A stretch of 64,000 nucleotides of DNA from positions 490,691 through 554,690 of the forward strand of contig JAJVDF010000661.1 of the NCBI GenBank assembly GCA_022410635.1, written 5' to 3'. A model generated the notes under the pieces. The model was not told the origin of the DNA and did not search any database. It saw nothing but the letters and a program-made list of their open reading frames with translations. The DNA is from Tretioscincus oriximinensis. Its lineage: Eukaryota > Chordata > Lepidosauria > Squamata > Gymnophthalmidae. A program made the translations under genes and the position numbers. Positions within the stretch are counted from its first letter, which is position 1. Each line of letters starts with the position of its first letter. Shown piece after piece: positions 23,285 to 35,139 of this stretch.

Positions 23285-23390
23285 TGAGTTAAGAACATAA
23301 GAGGAGTCATGCTGAAACAGTCCATCTACTCCAACATTATGTCTCACACAGAGGCCCACCAAATGCACCTGGGCAGTCTGTTATTTATGG
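23285..23390 (-). repeat. CR1/L3-type LINE 3' end fragment, minus
   Basis: It opens with 'aagaacataagaggagtcat' and ends near 'gcacctgggcagtctg', the reverse complement of the CR1/L3 3' end. It faces the plus-oriented copy ending at 23245. Confidence 0.7.
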
Positions 23391-24214
23391 GAGAAGATGT
23401 GCTTTCAAATATTAATTCCTTGCTTCTGTTCTAAACATCTAGATGCTAACAAAGTGTGGGGGAAAAAATAAGTTTTTTTTTGCTAGTATCTAAGTATCTA
23501 GAACAAAAGCAGGAATTTAAGGAACTAACAGATGGAGATAACATTACAGAATTGCCTCCTGCTATCAGGAAGGAGTAGGGAGAAGCAATTGCAAGATCTA
23601 AACCTGGCATGGATAAACTTTGGTCCTTTAAATGATGCTGAAACACAGCTTGAACCTCAGCNATTTTGGACTAGTGATAAAGAAACAAGGGAGTTGCAGT
23701 CTGAAGATGCAGCATAGAAATATTTTTTGTTGTGTTGGAAATGGCTTTGGAAGCCTTCTATCTCTTGGTGGAAAGCAGGTCAAGTAGATCACTCAAGTGG
23801 CTGCCGTATATTTACAAAGGGGTGACGTGAATGCCTGACCCTGCCCATTATGCTCAGAGTCCTTTCTCCTGCTCTGAGGGAAAGAAGCCTTGAAGGGACC
23901 TAGAAGTCCTTAAATGTCTTTAGAGGAGCTCTGTGTGGCCTGAAATGCCACTCCAATATGAGTGTCACTTTTTGCATCAAGGCAAAGCAGTATGGGACTG
24001 CGCATGCTTTACTTTAGCTGAAAGTCGCACCCATTTAGCGCTCTGTAAAGGGGAAGAGAACAACGCCGCTTTTGAATGATAAAATACTTCTTAACTTTCG
24101 ACAATTTAAGAGGCTTATTGCCGATTTTCTCCTCAGCATTTTGGACCCTTTGTTGGGCTTAAAATTGGAGTAATAACTGGTTAAAAAAACCCGTCTACAT
24201 CACTTTTCCCGAGG

Positions 24215-25087
24215 ATGGAACCAGAGGTTCAGAACATGACATCCGGTATGGGTAAGACTTCTCCGACGAAGGAGTCTTTAGATAAAAAAATGGACAGACT
24301 TATAGCGGTAGTCCAGGGACTAGAGGCTAAAATATCCTTGCTAACTACCAAAATATCAGATTTAAAAACAGAAGCCAGAGCCCTAAAGGAGGAAAATAAA
24401 AAGACGAATGAGCTCTGCACAGCAAACAAGGAAAAATTACAGTTTCACGTGGCCAAATTCAAAGTAATGGAAGCCGTAACTGACTCATGTAGAGAAGAAA
24501 TCAAAGAGCTAAATTTACAACAAAATAAACTTGAGGACCGTCAACGCAAGCGGAACATCAGACTAAAACTGTTTTTTCTGACTTTGGTACAGTGGATATG
24601 GCTAAAGCGGTGTTTGTGTGGTTTAATAAGAACAGTATAACTTTGGACNTTAAAGAAATTGAACACGCCCATTGGACTCCAGGTGGAATAAGGGGGAGCT
24701 GCTCTTATAAGGATGTTCTACTGGCATTTACAAGGGAAAATGTCCGAGATGAGGTATATACTGAGAGCTATACAGAACTTGAATCATGATAACAACAAAA
24801 TTATGGTATTTACAGACCTTTCTCAAGGTACTCTTCATGCCAGACCTATAGCTCACAAACTAATTGATTCATCTATTAGATTTAAATGGGCATCCCTCAC
24901 TGCCATTGTGGTACACAAGGACGGCTCGATGTACAAAGCAACTAATATGAACAAAGGTATGGAGTTGCTTAGGAAGTTAAAAATTGATATCTCAGATTTT
25001 ATGTCTCTACTGGACTCTCACAATACAACACTGCCATCTACTCCTTCATCCAGGTCCTATGCCAATGACAAGAAGAAGTTGATTTAA
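24215..25087 (+). pseudogene. L1 ORF1-like coiled-coil/RNA-binding protein, frameshifted
   Basis: The first 110 codons form a coiled coil rich in Lys, Glu and Leu, ending in LEDRQRKRNIRL, a motif typical of L1 ORF1p before its RRM-like domain. The frame then shifts near 24590. The next frame carries part of the RRM-like region, and a third (24713-25087) holds FTDLSQGTLHARP and a C-terminal-domain-like segment through LLRKLKIDISDF. ORF1p is an RNA-binding trimer that packages L1 RNA. At least two frameshifts make it inactive. Confidence 0.65.
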
Positions 25088-25369
25088 GAGACTTAGAATA
25101 TAAAGTGAAGCTTTTAAGAGATAAAAAGAAAATAAGAGACAGAGGGGAAAAAGTTAAATATTCCTTAAGATCAGGAGCATCTATGCTCCCCTCTAATTAA
25201 GAACTTTATATAGCTAATGCAATGGGGAAATTTAGTTAACATTATTAAGAAATGACCTCTCCATTTTGAACTTATGAATTATTACCATTACACTGGTGTT
25301 TCTTTTATTTATCTTTATTTTTATTTCTATTGAGACAGGTAATACTGTTCTCAAAAGGAGGGAGTTTGT

Positions 25370-27287
25370 GGGGTTATTTTCATTGGATGAATTAATCAGA
25401 AATGAGTTTATTATTATGGTGAATCAGGAATTAATGGACAGGATTATAGATGTAAATTATAAACTGGTGTGGAAGAAAGTAAAAAGTTTATTGAAGAAAT
25501 GGCTGAGTACATATTGGGGTCTGTTCACAAAGAAGAGGGCCATTCAGATGATGATTATACCATGATTTCTGTTCCTATTTCAAACTGTTCTGCCAAATAT
25601 TCCACCTGAAATGCTAAAAATGTGGGAGACAGAAATTAAGAACTGGGTGCTAAATCAAAAAAGAAACAGGATTTCTAACCCTGATTTCTTTTCAAACTGT
25701 ACGAGTGGGGCCTGGGGTTTCCCCAGTTTCAGAGCATATTATGAAGCCTGGCAACTGCTACAGATGATAGACTTGGAGTACAAAGACCTAAAAAAATCTG
25801 TCAGGATTGAAAGAACACTAAATAGAATGGAAGATCTTCCTGTTCTTACTGAGAAAATGGAAAAAGTCAGAATTAACTAATGGCTCTTCCCTTTGAAGGC
25901 TAGTTGGATGGCAAAGGTATAGGCTGAAAATCGCCCCTGCCATACACCAAGTTGCATTACTGAAGATTATGAATCCCACAGGAGAAGGGAACCTAGCAAA
26001 TTATATGAAAACTCTGCCAATAAAAAGAATAAGAAATTTGTTCTCCAATATGGGCGTCCCCTTTAATATGAACCAACTAAGAAATTTAGTACCAGGTAGG
26101 CATTATTGGTTGGGAGAGATGGTTTTATATATTTTTATCCATAAAACACAAGTCAAGACCCAGATGCAGGCTCCTAAATCTGAATTGGAGGACATTTTAG
26201 AAATGAGAATTTCAAATAAAAAAACTATAGTCGCAAAATTATATGACCTGCTTATGGATACTGAGTATACGAGACAGTTAAAGAGAAGAGATCTTACAAT
26301 GAGTGAAAGGAAATGGGAAAAATGGGTCGCAGATAGGGCTTCCATATTTTGGCAGCCCAAAACCGGGACGGGGTGGGGGTGCGCGTGTGCGCGCATACAT
26401 TTGGACGCTTGTAGTGAGACAGGCAGAACCTCTCTTCTGCCTCTCTCACCACCAGCGTCCGTGTGTGCGTGTGTGTGTAGCTGCTCCAATGCTGGACGTG
26501 GGGTCTCGTACCTGCTGTCAGGCAAAGTGCACCAACTCACCTCCAGTGGATGAAAAACGCTTGGGTTTGTGACAGGTTTGTGACAGAGCTGTCCTCCTGT
26601 TACAAACTCAGGCGTTTTTGCTCAACTGGAGGTGAGTTGGCACGCTTTGCCTGACAGCAGGTGCGAAACCCAGCCCTCAGCATTGGAGCAGCTACGGCAT
26701 GCTCCAAGGTTCCTTCCAGGACCCTGGAAAGCATTGCTTGACCTGACGGCTCCTTTGCCTTTAAAATCCTGCATTTTTATATTCCCTGATGCAGCATCGG
26801 GAAATGTAAAAATCTGGGATTTTATCTTAAAACCTGGAGGGGACTATATTTTAGTCCCCCAAACCGGGATTGTCCTGCCTTCCCGGGACGTATGGCAACC
26901 CTAGTCGCAGATGTCAATGCGATTAAGCTGAATAAATTTAAGGAGGTGGATAAGAAATTATTAACGAGATGGTACAAAACTCCGATCCAGCTGTCACATA
27001 TGGCAGGGATCATACCCGATTGTTGGCATGGTTGTATGTCACCTGGGACCTATCCACACATGTGGGCACATTGCTCTGAAGTGGTTACATTTAGAAATAA
27101 GATACAAGCAGAACTCAAATTTATTACCGACATGGACATCCCAGTAACAACCGAATTTTGGCTTATGAATAGAACAGACCTTATCATCTGCCAGCCAGAT
27201 GTTGCCAATATTATTAAATATGGTATTTTGGCAGCCCATATAGTAATATCAAGGAGATGGAAGGAGAGGAATGGTTGGATGGTTTAA
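25370..27287 (+). pseudogene. L1 ORF2 C-terminal remnant, interrupted
   Basis: Broken frames read IPWFLFLFQTVLPNIPPEML, then GAWGFPSFRAYYEAWQLLQM (resembling the GGLGLPDFxxYYxAxQL segment after the L1 reverse transcriptase), then WEKWVADRAS before the MITE and further frames after it. No RT catalytic motif is present. The two halves on either side of 26334-26903 are one former ORF2 tail split by the insertion. Confidence 0.65.
26334..26903. mobile_element. hAT MITE, copy 1, nested in L1
   Basis: The element runs from TAGGGCTTCCATATTTTGGC to CGTATGGCAACCCTA, with inverted termini (consensus TAGGGTTGCCATA). It is bracketed by the 8-bp direct repeat GTCGCAGA at 26326-26333 and 26904-26911. An 8-bp duplication is the hallmark of hAT insertion. 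The interior has a hairpin built on 'acgcttgggtttgtgacag' and 'caaactcaggcgttttt' (26555-26622) and a small palindrome 'cctgatgcagcatcggg'. It carries no transposase. The second copy is at 55821-56375. Confidence 0.9.
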
Positions 27288-27699
27288 TTATGATATGACT
27301 ATATCTCGGAGATACTGCTACAAGATGCTATAAGGAAAAAGAGACTGAGACTGTTAAACATTCCAATAAAAAGGACATGGCAACAGAAATGGAGAAGGTT
27401 GTTGGATATAAGTGTTTCAGGAAATTTAAATGTTAATATAATACTAAAGGAGAATATAGCTCTTATTTAACAATTCAGGTTGATTGTTTAGAATGGTCTT
27501 GCCAGTCCTGTTTCCGGTCCTGGGGATCCAGTGGGTGGCAGGGATTGGGGTTGTTTGCCAACAGTATATGTCTTATGATGTGTTTGTTTGGTTATTTGTG
27601 GTTTGTCTGTTGTGTTGTGTACCGATATTCTTTTTTGTAAAAAAGGAAAAGCAGTCTGTATTGCACTTTTCCCAGATGTAGCTCAATATACTGTGACCA

Positions 27700-28500
27700 C
27701 CACCTTAGTGTTGGAATTTTACAGTCTGCGCNTGCAAACACGTGATTGGTTGAATTCAAACAGCCACGAACATTCCAAAAGCAACTTTTAACTTTAACAA
27801 TTGAAGTTAAAGTTAAAAGATAAACAGATAAACAATGTGAGTTTAGTTTGAGGATGAGCCTGATAAATGAGAAATACTATGTATGAACGTAAAAATACTG
27901 TCTAAACGAAAAACTAGAGAATACTGTATGTTAAATTGTATCAATAACTAGCCTGTGATATCGGAGTTATGCCGTATTCTTGTTTTTGAATGAAAGCAAA
28001 GTTTTACTGTTTACTAATACAAGATTAGCTCTTCTGCAAACCAAGGTCACGTATCTATAAAACAAATATATATCTGATTGCCTTTTACTTAGCTGGTGTG
28101 GTGTGCAATGTGCTCACTGAAAAGCTCAACTATAACCGTGCAACTGGTGCTGTTAGTATACATGCAGGGATTTCACACTAGCAAAGTACTTGTAAGTGCA
28201 GCACCAGATTCCTGTGACAGGTAAGTTCACCATGTGTTCCTCGCACAGCTGCCTCAGTCTCCTGAATAACAGCGCAATCAACTGATTACATGATGATCAC
28301 TTCTAATGTGATCAAGGCATGCATCTGGATTATCCAAACACTGTGAAGAAGCCCAGGAGAATGTTAAGAGAATTTTACTCTGTATCCCTACGCATTATTT
28401 CCAGAGAATTTGTCGCAATATTACCTTCAGTCTAGCCCATCTGATGGGGAGAAGTCATGCTGCTACAGCGATCTATTCACTTAAAGGGCCTCTTATGGTA
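27700..28500. other. PTPRB intron, no specific feature
   Basis: Intronic sequence between the L1 relic and the plus-oriented SINE. No exon, RNA gene or recognised repeat seen. Confidence 0.45.
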
Positions 28501-28502
28501 TG

Positions 28503-28806
28503 AATGGCTCAGTCGCTAAGGAAATGGTCTCTGATCTGGGTGATCAGGTTTCGAAGCTCTGTGTTGGACATGGGGAGGGGTGAGCACCTTCTCCTAGTCT
28601 GTAGCTCTAGCCAACCCAGCTATTCAAAAGCAAGAATTGCAAGAAATTGCAACTGAGTACAAGTAGATAAATGGGAACCACCACAGCCTGGTGGGGAAGA
28701 TAGAATGTATGCCTTCGGGCAAAATACCCCTGTAAGCTGCTTTGAGTCCCTTTGAACGGTGAGAAAAGTGGGGTATAAGAACCCAGTTCTTCTCCTTCTC
28801 CTCCTT
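28503..28806 (+). repeat. tRNA-Lys-like SINE, plus orientation
   Basis: It begins ATGGCTCAGTCGCTAAGG with an A-box-like element and has a B-box-like GGTTTCGAAGCTC at 28548. It shares the whole body with the minus copy at 4870-5192 ('accaccacagcctggtgggg', 'gggtataagaacccagttct'), ending in a CTT/CTC-rich tail. It lies about 430 bases from the domain 2 exon. Confidence 0.75.
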
Positions 28807-29239
28807 GCGGGATTATTAGCCATACAGTTTGAGAGATTCAAAAGTGAGCATTATGAAATATCCAAAAGAAAGCTTCGTGGGGACATTGAGCATTATGAAA
28901 ATGGCTAATCTCACAAGATTCAGGATGGTTATTCAGAACATTGGTTCTTGGCTTGCAGAGAATGCTTGGGAATTACAGATAGGCTGATAGAGAACAATGT
29001 GGATTGTAGTTAGGCAAAAGCAGCAATGCCTTANGGCTAGGCAAGGTGTCATAGCAGTATGGAAGCCTTAAGGTACATGGGAATGGATGGTGAACGTATT
29101 TTTTTTAAAAAAAGTGAGAAAAACCATCAGGTTGGGTTAGAGCCTTAGTTTGATAAAAGAATTTCTATGTAAATTTTATATGGAATTTGGAAGACAAGTT
29201 GGGCAGAATTCACTTTGGTACAGAATTAACAAAACTTAC

Positions 29240-29518
29240 CAGTAGAGCCGATGATATCGATGGAGGAGCTTTTTTTATGTCCAGCAACTGCATTAAGGGA
29301 GACAATATACCTGCTGCCAGGGATGAGATTAGTATATGTCCATTCATTCCTTGAATTGCTTCCAGGAACTTGGATCTCCCGAAGGATTTTCTTATTTTGA
29401 TCAGACAACTTTAGCTCGTACTTGTCTACTTTCCCCAGAGATGGATTCCACCAGATTTGAAAACTTGTTGAGTTGGTTTTTCCTTTCATAATGCCAAATT
29501 GTGCTGGTGGCAGGGGAT
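29240..29518 (-). CDS. PTPRB: PTPRB exon, fibronectin type III domain 2
   Basis: The acceptor is gaattcag before 29518 and the donor is actg|gtaagt. At 279 nt this is the longest FN3 exon here, phase 1-1. The split first codon makes Asp, giving DPLPPAQFGIMKGKTNSTSF, QIWWNPSLGKVDKYELKL, RNEWTYTNLIPGSRYIVSL, AVAGHKKSSS and IGST. DPLPPAxFG, the double Trp and WxxYTxxNLxxGSxY match mammalian domain 2. The exon ends GST instead of GRT, also as in mammals. Sequon NST. Confidence 0.97.
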
Positions 29519-29704
29519 CTGAATTCAAAGAAATAAAGAGAAAAAAGATAAAATTTCAAAGATCTTAATGTTTCTCCACAATAACTTTTTGAAAAATGTT
29601 TGCATAGCACAGCTGAAAGAGGTATTTGGGACTACTGACAAAATGGGCCTGCCTCATAAGGCACAGGACCAAACCAAGACCAATACTGGAAAGAAAATGT
29701 TGGA

Positions 29705-29893
29705 TTAAGGGTGATCATAGATGTAAGTCCTCAAAGATCTTCTAAAACCATACAACGTTGATGACAGACGCACCTCAAAGGGGAGACTATTCCAAAGAGT
29801 GGGGGCAACCACTGAGAAGGCCCTACCTCGGGTTCCCACTTCATTGGCTGTTGAAAAGGGTGGTACAACCAGGAGGGCCTCTGATATGGCCAT
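29705..29893 (-). pseudogene. L2/CR1-like LINE ORF2 C-terminal fragment
   Basis: The minus frame reads GRAFSVVAPTLWNSLPFEVR and then LYGFRRSLRTYIYDHP. This matches the conserved tail of L2/CR1-type ORF2 proteins, with the pattern RxFSVxAPxLWNxLPxExR followed by FxxxLKT. Only about 60 codons remain. It lies 5' (gene sense) of the domain 2 exon. Confidence 0.7.
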
Positions 29894-30096
29894 TGCAGTA
29901 GCATCACACCATTAAGTTGCATTTAGTTTGAGTAATACTTTGNGAAAGCAACAGTGAGATGGTCTATCTAACCTTACATAAGACTAATTTCCACAGATAA
30001 AGACACCTTCGCTTTGCTCTCAATTTCATTACATAGACTATGCAATTCAGTCTATGGCAAGAGCTGCCTGAGGGCAGGTGGGCTCTATGGAAACAC

Positions 30097-30725
30097 ATTA
30101 AGAACATAAGGACATAAGAGGAGCCATACTGGATCGGGCCAGAGCCCATCTAGTCCAGCATTCTGTGTCACACAGAGACAGACCAGATGCTCCTGGGCTG
30201 TCTGAACAGAGGAAAGCAAAATATGCACCTGTTCATGACTCCTTGCAAATGGTATTTCAGGAGTCCTGCCTGTTGCTCCATCCTGGAGGCAACATCCATA
30301 CATCCATCCCAGTACCCATCTATACCCTTGGTGTCCATAAACCTATGTAGTCCTGTCTTGAAACTATCCAAGCTGTTAGCTACCACTACCTCTTCAGGAA
30401 GTAAATTCCACAGGCCAATGACCCTCTTGGNGAAAAAAATACTTTCCTTTGTCTGTTCTCACTTTTCTGCCCATCAGTTTCAAGGAGTGCCTTCTGGTCC
30501 TAGTGTTGTGTGATAGAGAAAACATTTTTCTCTATTCACCCTGTACATCCCATGCATGATTTTGTACACTTCAATCAGATCACCTCTCAAATATCGCCTT
30601 TCGGGGCTCTACAGGTCCAGACGTTGCAGCCTGATTTCATAAGGGAGGTGCTCCAGACCCTTGATCATTTTTGTTGCCCCTTTCTGCACCCATTCTGCCT
30701 TCCTCACTACTGTGTGCTTTTTCTT
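30097..30725 (-). repeat. CR1/L3-type LINE 3' UTR, minus
   Basis: It starts with 'aagaacataaggacataaga' and carries 'ccatctagtccagcattctg', 'gcctgttgctccatcctgga' and 'ttgtacacttcaatcagatc'. It is the longest copy of this repeat in the window, reaching further into the element than the others, and is in the opposite orientation to 1-437. Confidence 0.8.
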
Positions 30726-30729
30726 TAAG

Positions 30730-33540
30730 TACTAATTCCCCCATTTGACCCCAGCATCTCAGGTGGGTATTATACTCTCCAGTTACCACATCAAAAATAA
30801 AAGAATATCAGAGGCAGTTTGTGGACAGGTCTGGGGCCATGCTAGAAGCCAGAACCCAATATTCCTCCTTACTTTGCAAGGCACAGATAACCTCAGGTCA
30901 AAAGCTGAGTCAGCCCCTTTTTTTCAATTTAAAAAGCTTAATCAATAGGACTGGAAGAAACAGAAAACTGAGGATGTCCAATCCTGAGATAAACAGGTGG
31001 CTGCACTACACTTGTCAATCCATTTGGTTATGCTGAACTTCCTCTATATTTTTACCACATTTAAATAATTTCCATGGTACACAAGAGCAGCATCTCACAA
31101 GGACATATTTTTGATGATATCTGCGAATCTCCAGCTGACACAAGCAGTTACACCTGCTCTCTGGACTGTATGATGCTGGCATTTCAGCACTTGGAGTACA
31201 TTTGAACATTTGGAGCATTTGTAAATTACTTTACAAATATGGTCTTGGGATTTGATGAGGGTATGGTAATTAAAAAGAAAATAACTCATTAATTTTATGA
31301 TGAAAACCGATTCTTTTGCCTAATACTTTTGAGACAAAACAGGATATAAGACAACTAACAAAAAATGATTGTCCCCTGATTTCAATAGAAGAATGAAGCA
31401 AATCAATGTAATATTTTTCTCCCTCTTCTTCCATCAAAATCAGAGTGCTTATCTATACCATACCTTAAAATAAATCTGTACCCCTGAAGTTAATTAAAAA
31501 GAGTGCGTGCTTAGAAGGTGAAGTTCAGAAATTCAGACTTTATCTAATCTATCTAGCCCAGGACACAAAACACTCAGTCCTTAGTACATCCGTTAGAACA
31601 AAGGAACAATGAACTTGGGAAATGCCTGGCCTGAAAAATCCTGTCTGGAAACAAACACTTAAAAAACCATTTACATTGTTGTAAAATTCTTGCCTGGCAA
31701 CACTCCAATATCCATATATCATAGAAATAAAAGATTTCTGCAAATATATTTCTACCGTGCTCCTTTAAGATAATGATTTTGACTTATTAAACAAGAAAAT
31801 AACTTTGATAAATCTCTGGGAAATTGTGTTTTTTGAATAATATTTAAAATAATTCTACCATGTTTTCATTATTCTCATTAGTTCAAGATCCACTCTACTT
31901 AGAAACAAAATATTTAAAATGAATTCAATGTGCACACCAGATTTTTATTTTTTCACATTATTTATTGACTTGTAGGCAATTAGAAAAATATAGCATTCTT
32001 GTTTTGGTTTTGGAATATCTTTCTGACATAATTCTTTTTCAACAGACATGATAAAGAATATTTTCTTCAGTATAATAACAAGTAATGCTAGAAGCAATCT
32101 TGACTATTTTCACTCATTGGGAAAAATCTTTGGGTATATTGGTTCATATTTCAGATCCATGGCCACGGGAGCTACTAACATGTAAATACAGTAAAGGTAT
32201 GAAAAGTTTAAGAATTATTGTGTATTGTACCAATTTGTTACCATCATCAATGTAAAATCATTGCCAAATTGGAGAATAAAGATTCACTGATTATTAAAGT
32301 TAAGAGAAATGGGCTTTAATAAGGAACTGGTCAAAACAGGCTTTCCTATTTCCAAAACATATTTCTCTTTTAGTTAACCCACAGAAAATGAATTTGTTTT
32401 AAAATATTTAAATGTTCTAAATGCATACATTGGATAAAAATTATTTATAACTGTATAACAACCTATTTTTGCAGTAGGTATTCACCTAAAATGATCAAAG
32501 TCACCATTTAATTACCTTATGCATAACAATTATTTTCTTCTGACAATAGTCAGCTTAATGAGACTGATCTGTACATTGCTGTGTGGCAAATGTCATTTAT
32601 AAACAGCATTATTTTCATTTACATACTTTATTCTTATATCACTTGGTTGTTTTTGCCACAGTAACACTGCAAGGCACAAATAGAACATTGACTTCGCAAT
32701 GTCGGATCTTAAGGTATGGTATTTTTATAAGGTCATTTTTTTAAAGTTTCATACATGCACACACACAAACCGTACACACACATATATATATAGTAGAATA
32801 TTGTACAAACATTATCTCTTGATTAATATTAGCATCAGAAGCAAATTATATATTGAAGAATACCAGTAATTAGGCTTTCTTTTAAAAAGTTTTTTTAAAG
32901 AATAAAAACAATTCTTTATACATTTAGGGATTTGGAAAGAGGTTCAATTGAAATCAAGCATGTTTATACCCCATGAACAATTAATTTCTTTTTTATCAAT
33001 AATTTACATCTTGAAAATAACATCTATACACTTCTAAAATTATTAAAATGTCTTTTTTAAAAGAATCAGTTACTGAGAAAGGTACAGGAACAGTTCATAT
33101 TGGAGTCTAAAGGACAGATTCAGAATTCAGCCACTAAATAGAGAACCCTAGAAAGATGAATTGCAAATGCATTTCTAAATCATAGTTTGAGGGACTTAAC
33201 TCCCAGGAAAGTAAGCAAAGGGCTACATAGTTAAAGTAATGCAACTTCTGTTGACTAATTGCTTGTAATTAACTCTAAACCTGAATCCATAAATAGCATT
33301 TTTCAAAAACCCTCCAATATAGTATCCATATCCCAACTTACCTTGCTTTTGAAATCAATGGAGTTTAGCAGTGGCGCTGATATTAAGAGCAAACATAAGA
33401 TTTATTTAACAATCACTGTAAAATATGGATAGTTAGCAAACGTTTAGTCCTTTTCTATGAACACTGTTTTCATATTGCAGCATGAACAAGAATAATTCTT
33501 TAATTTCCAAGCCTCAAATCAACAGCAGTTGCACGATCCA
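30730..33540. other. PTPRB intron, no specific feature
   Basis: A very AT-rich block between the domain 2 and domain 1 exons, with a CA/TA simple stretch at 32755-32795. I found no exon or named repeat in it, which is unusual against the repeat-dense rest of the gene; conserved regulatory sequence is possible but cannot be judged from one sequence. Confidence 0.45.
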
Positions 33541-33543
33541 TAC

Positions 33544-33820
33544 CTGTTTGCAATGTGGCATTGCTGGATTCTCCATTAGGAAAAGAGAAGATGCTGAAAT
33601 AGTACAAAGTCCCTGCTTCCAAGCCATCATAGTTACATTCGTAAGAGTTGTTAGCATTCTGAATAGGGTAGCAAATGCCATGTGAGCTGTGATGGGGGCT
33701 GCAGGTTACACTGAAGTTACAAGGATTCCCCAAACTAATCCACCTGAGATGTACAGATTGGCCGGACACTTTCCACTCTGTCTGGTTGATGGAACATCTG
33801 ATTGGAACAGCAAGACCACT
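33544..33820 (-). CDS. PTPRB: PTPRB exon, fibronectin type III domain 1 (shared by both isoforms)
   Basis: The acceptor is ctcctctag before 33820 and the donor acag|gtatgg; the exon is 277 nt, entering in phase 0 and leaving in phase 1. It begins SGLAVPIRCSINQTEWKV, the counterpart of the mammalian mature N-terminus TGLAEPERC, so coding extends well upstream of the GTG at 33769. Then follow SVHLRWISLGNPCNFSV, ANNSYECNYDGLEAGTLYYF and NATLQT. Sequons are NQT, NFS, NNS and NAT. The phase-0 entry fits both the short signal-peptide exon (35295-35360) and the long-form linker exon (41964-42190). Confidence 0.96.
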
Positions 33821-34784
33821 CTAGAGGAGAATTTGAAAAAGCAACCAATGATTATGGCTTGGGGGNAAAAAATCACAGTCACCTAAAAGTAGTTATTTTA
33901 CATTTTACTCTGCAGGTAATCTTAAAGACTTCAACTCTATGTCTCCCGGCATGTACATTTGGTTCTGTATCTGCTATAAATGTGCAGATGCCTTCTTCCA
34001 AAAGAGATCTAAGACACTCTGTTGGCGTAAGAGTTCAAAAGAAGCAGCTAGGTTAGTCTGAATCAGAATTTCTAGCAAGAGGGTCTTGTAGCATCTTCAA
34101 GACTCACAAGAAACATATGGCAACATGAACATTTTGTGGATAAAAGCTCAAACTACTTTCTTATTAGCTCAAAGGTGTCAAGGGACTCTTTTGACAGTGC
34201 AGTGGCACAGAAGGCAGAACTCCTTAAGAATATTTACTGAATGTGCTGAAAAAGTAAGGAAGCAACACAGAGAGAAGAACCAAAAGATGAAAACTTATCC
34301 TAGACAAGCATCTGCTTCAACCTTGCGGCTGATGCCAATGTGGCGCCCGTTGTAAACACTGTGCTGCATGTGCGCTAGACAGACAGCGGCACAGAAAACG
34401 ATGCTGCTTGGGAGCTGCTGAAACACCTGAACTGCACAAGTAGGGTAGGCATCACATGTGTATATTTGGTTGCAAGACAAAAAGCAGGACAGGGGCAGTT
34501 TTATAATGCTGGCGGCATTTGGTGAAATGTCCTCTTTGACATGCCCATGAAAGATGCAGCGCACNTTCCCTCCCCTTTTTCTGCTATTCACAGGTGATGC
34601 TCAAGGTAGAGTAAGCAAATCTTCAGGGTCCTGGACACACCTAAGCTTTAATCCAGCTTCAGCCCACTTTCAGAGTGAGCGAAGTTGCCAACAAAGGGCA
34701 AGGCATTCTCTGCCAGAATTCCAGAATTCCAGAAAACCCACCTTTGGTTAAGAAAACGTGGAAAATAAATTGCTAGTCAAGAAT

Positions 34785-35090
34785 ATAAGAATATAAGAAG
34801 AACGCCGTTGAATCTTGCCAGAGCCTACCTAAGTCCAGGACTCTGTCTCGCACAGTGGCCCCCCACATGCACCTGGGCAGTCTCGAGCAGAAGGCAGCAA
34901 ACCCCTCACCTGTTCTGCACTCCCTGCAAATGCTGCTCCAGGAATACATCTCAAGGGATCCATCCCAATAGCTATTAATACCCTTGACTTCCACGAACTT
35001 GTCTAACCCTGTCTCAAAACTATCCAGGCTGCTAGCCGCCGCCCCCCCCCCCCTTCTGGCAATAAATCCCACGGACCAATGACTAATTGC
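34785..35090 (-). repeat. CR1/L3-type LINE 3' end, minus
   Basis: It has 'aagaatataagaatataaga', 'gcacctgggcagtctcgagc' and 'cctgtctcaaaactatccag', the reverse complement of the CR1/L3 3' end. It lies just downstream, in gene sense, of the short-form first exon and abuts the CpG island. Confidence 0.75.
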
Positions 35091-35139
35091 TGATGCGTTT
35101 TGTCTATTCTGAAAGTGGAGTGAAGCTGAATTAAAGTTT

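Larger units (their letters stand above)
24000..27650 (+). mobile_element. L1-type LINE relic with large ORF2 deletion
   Basis: An ORF1-like frame at 24215-25087 is followed at once by frames that match only the C-terminal end of an L1 ORF2 (25370-25880, 25969-26333, continuing at 26904-27287). The endonuclease and reverse transcriptase parts are missing. A hAT MITE interrupts the ORF2 remnant at 26334-26903. The 3' end near 27650 is A-rich. It lies in the intron between domain 3 and domain 2 exons, opposite to PTPRB. Confidence 0.7.
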
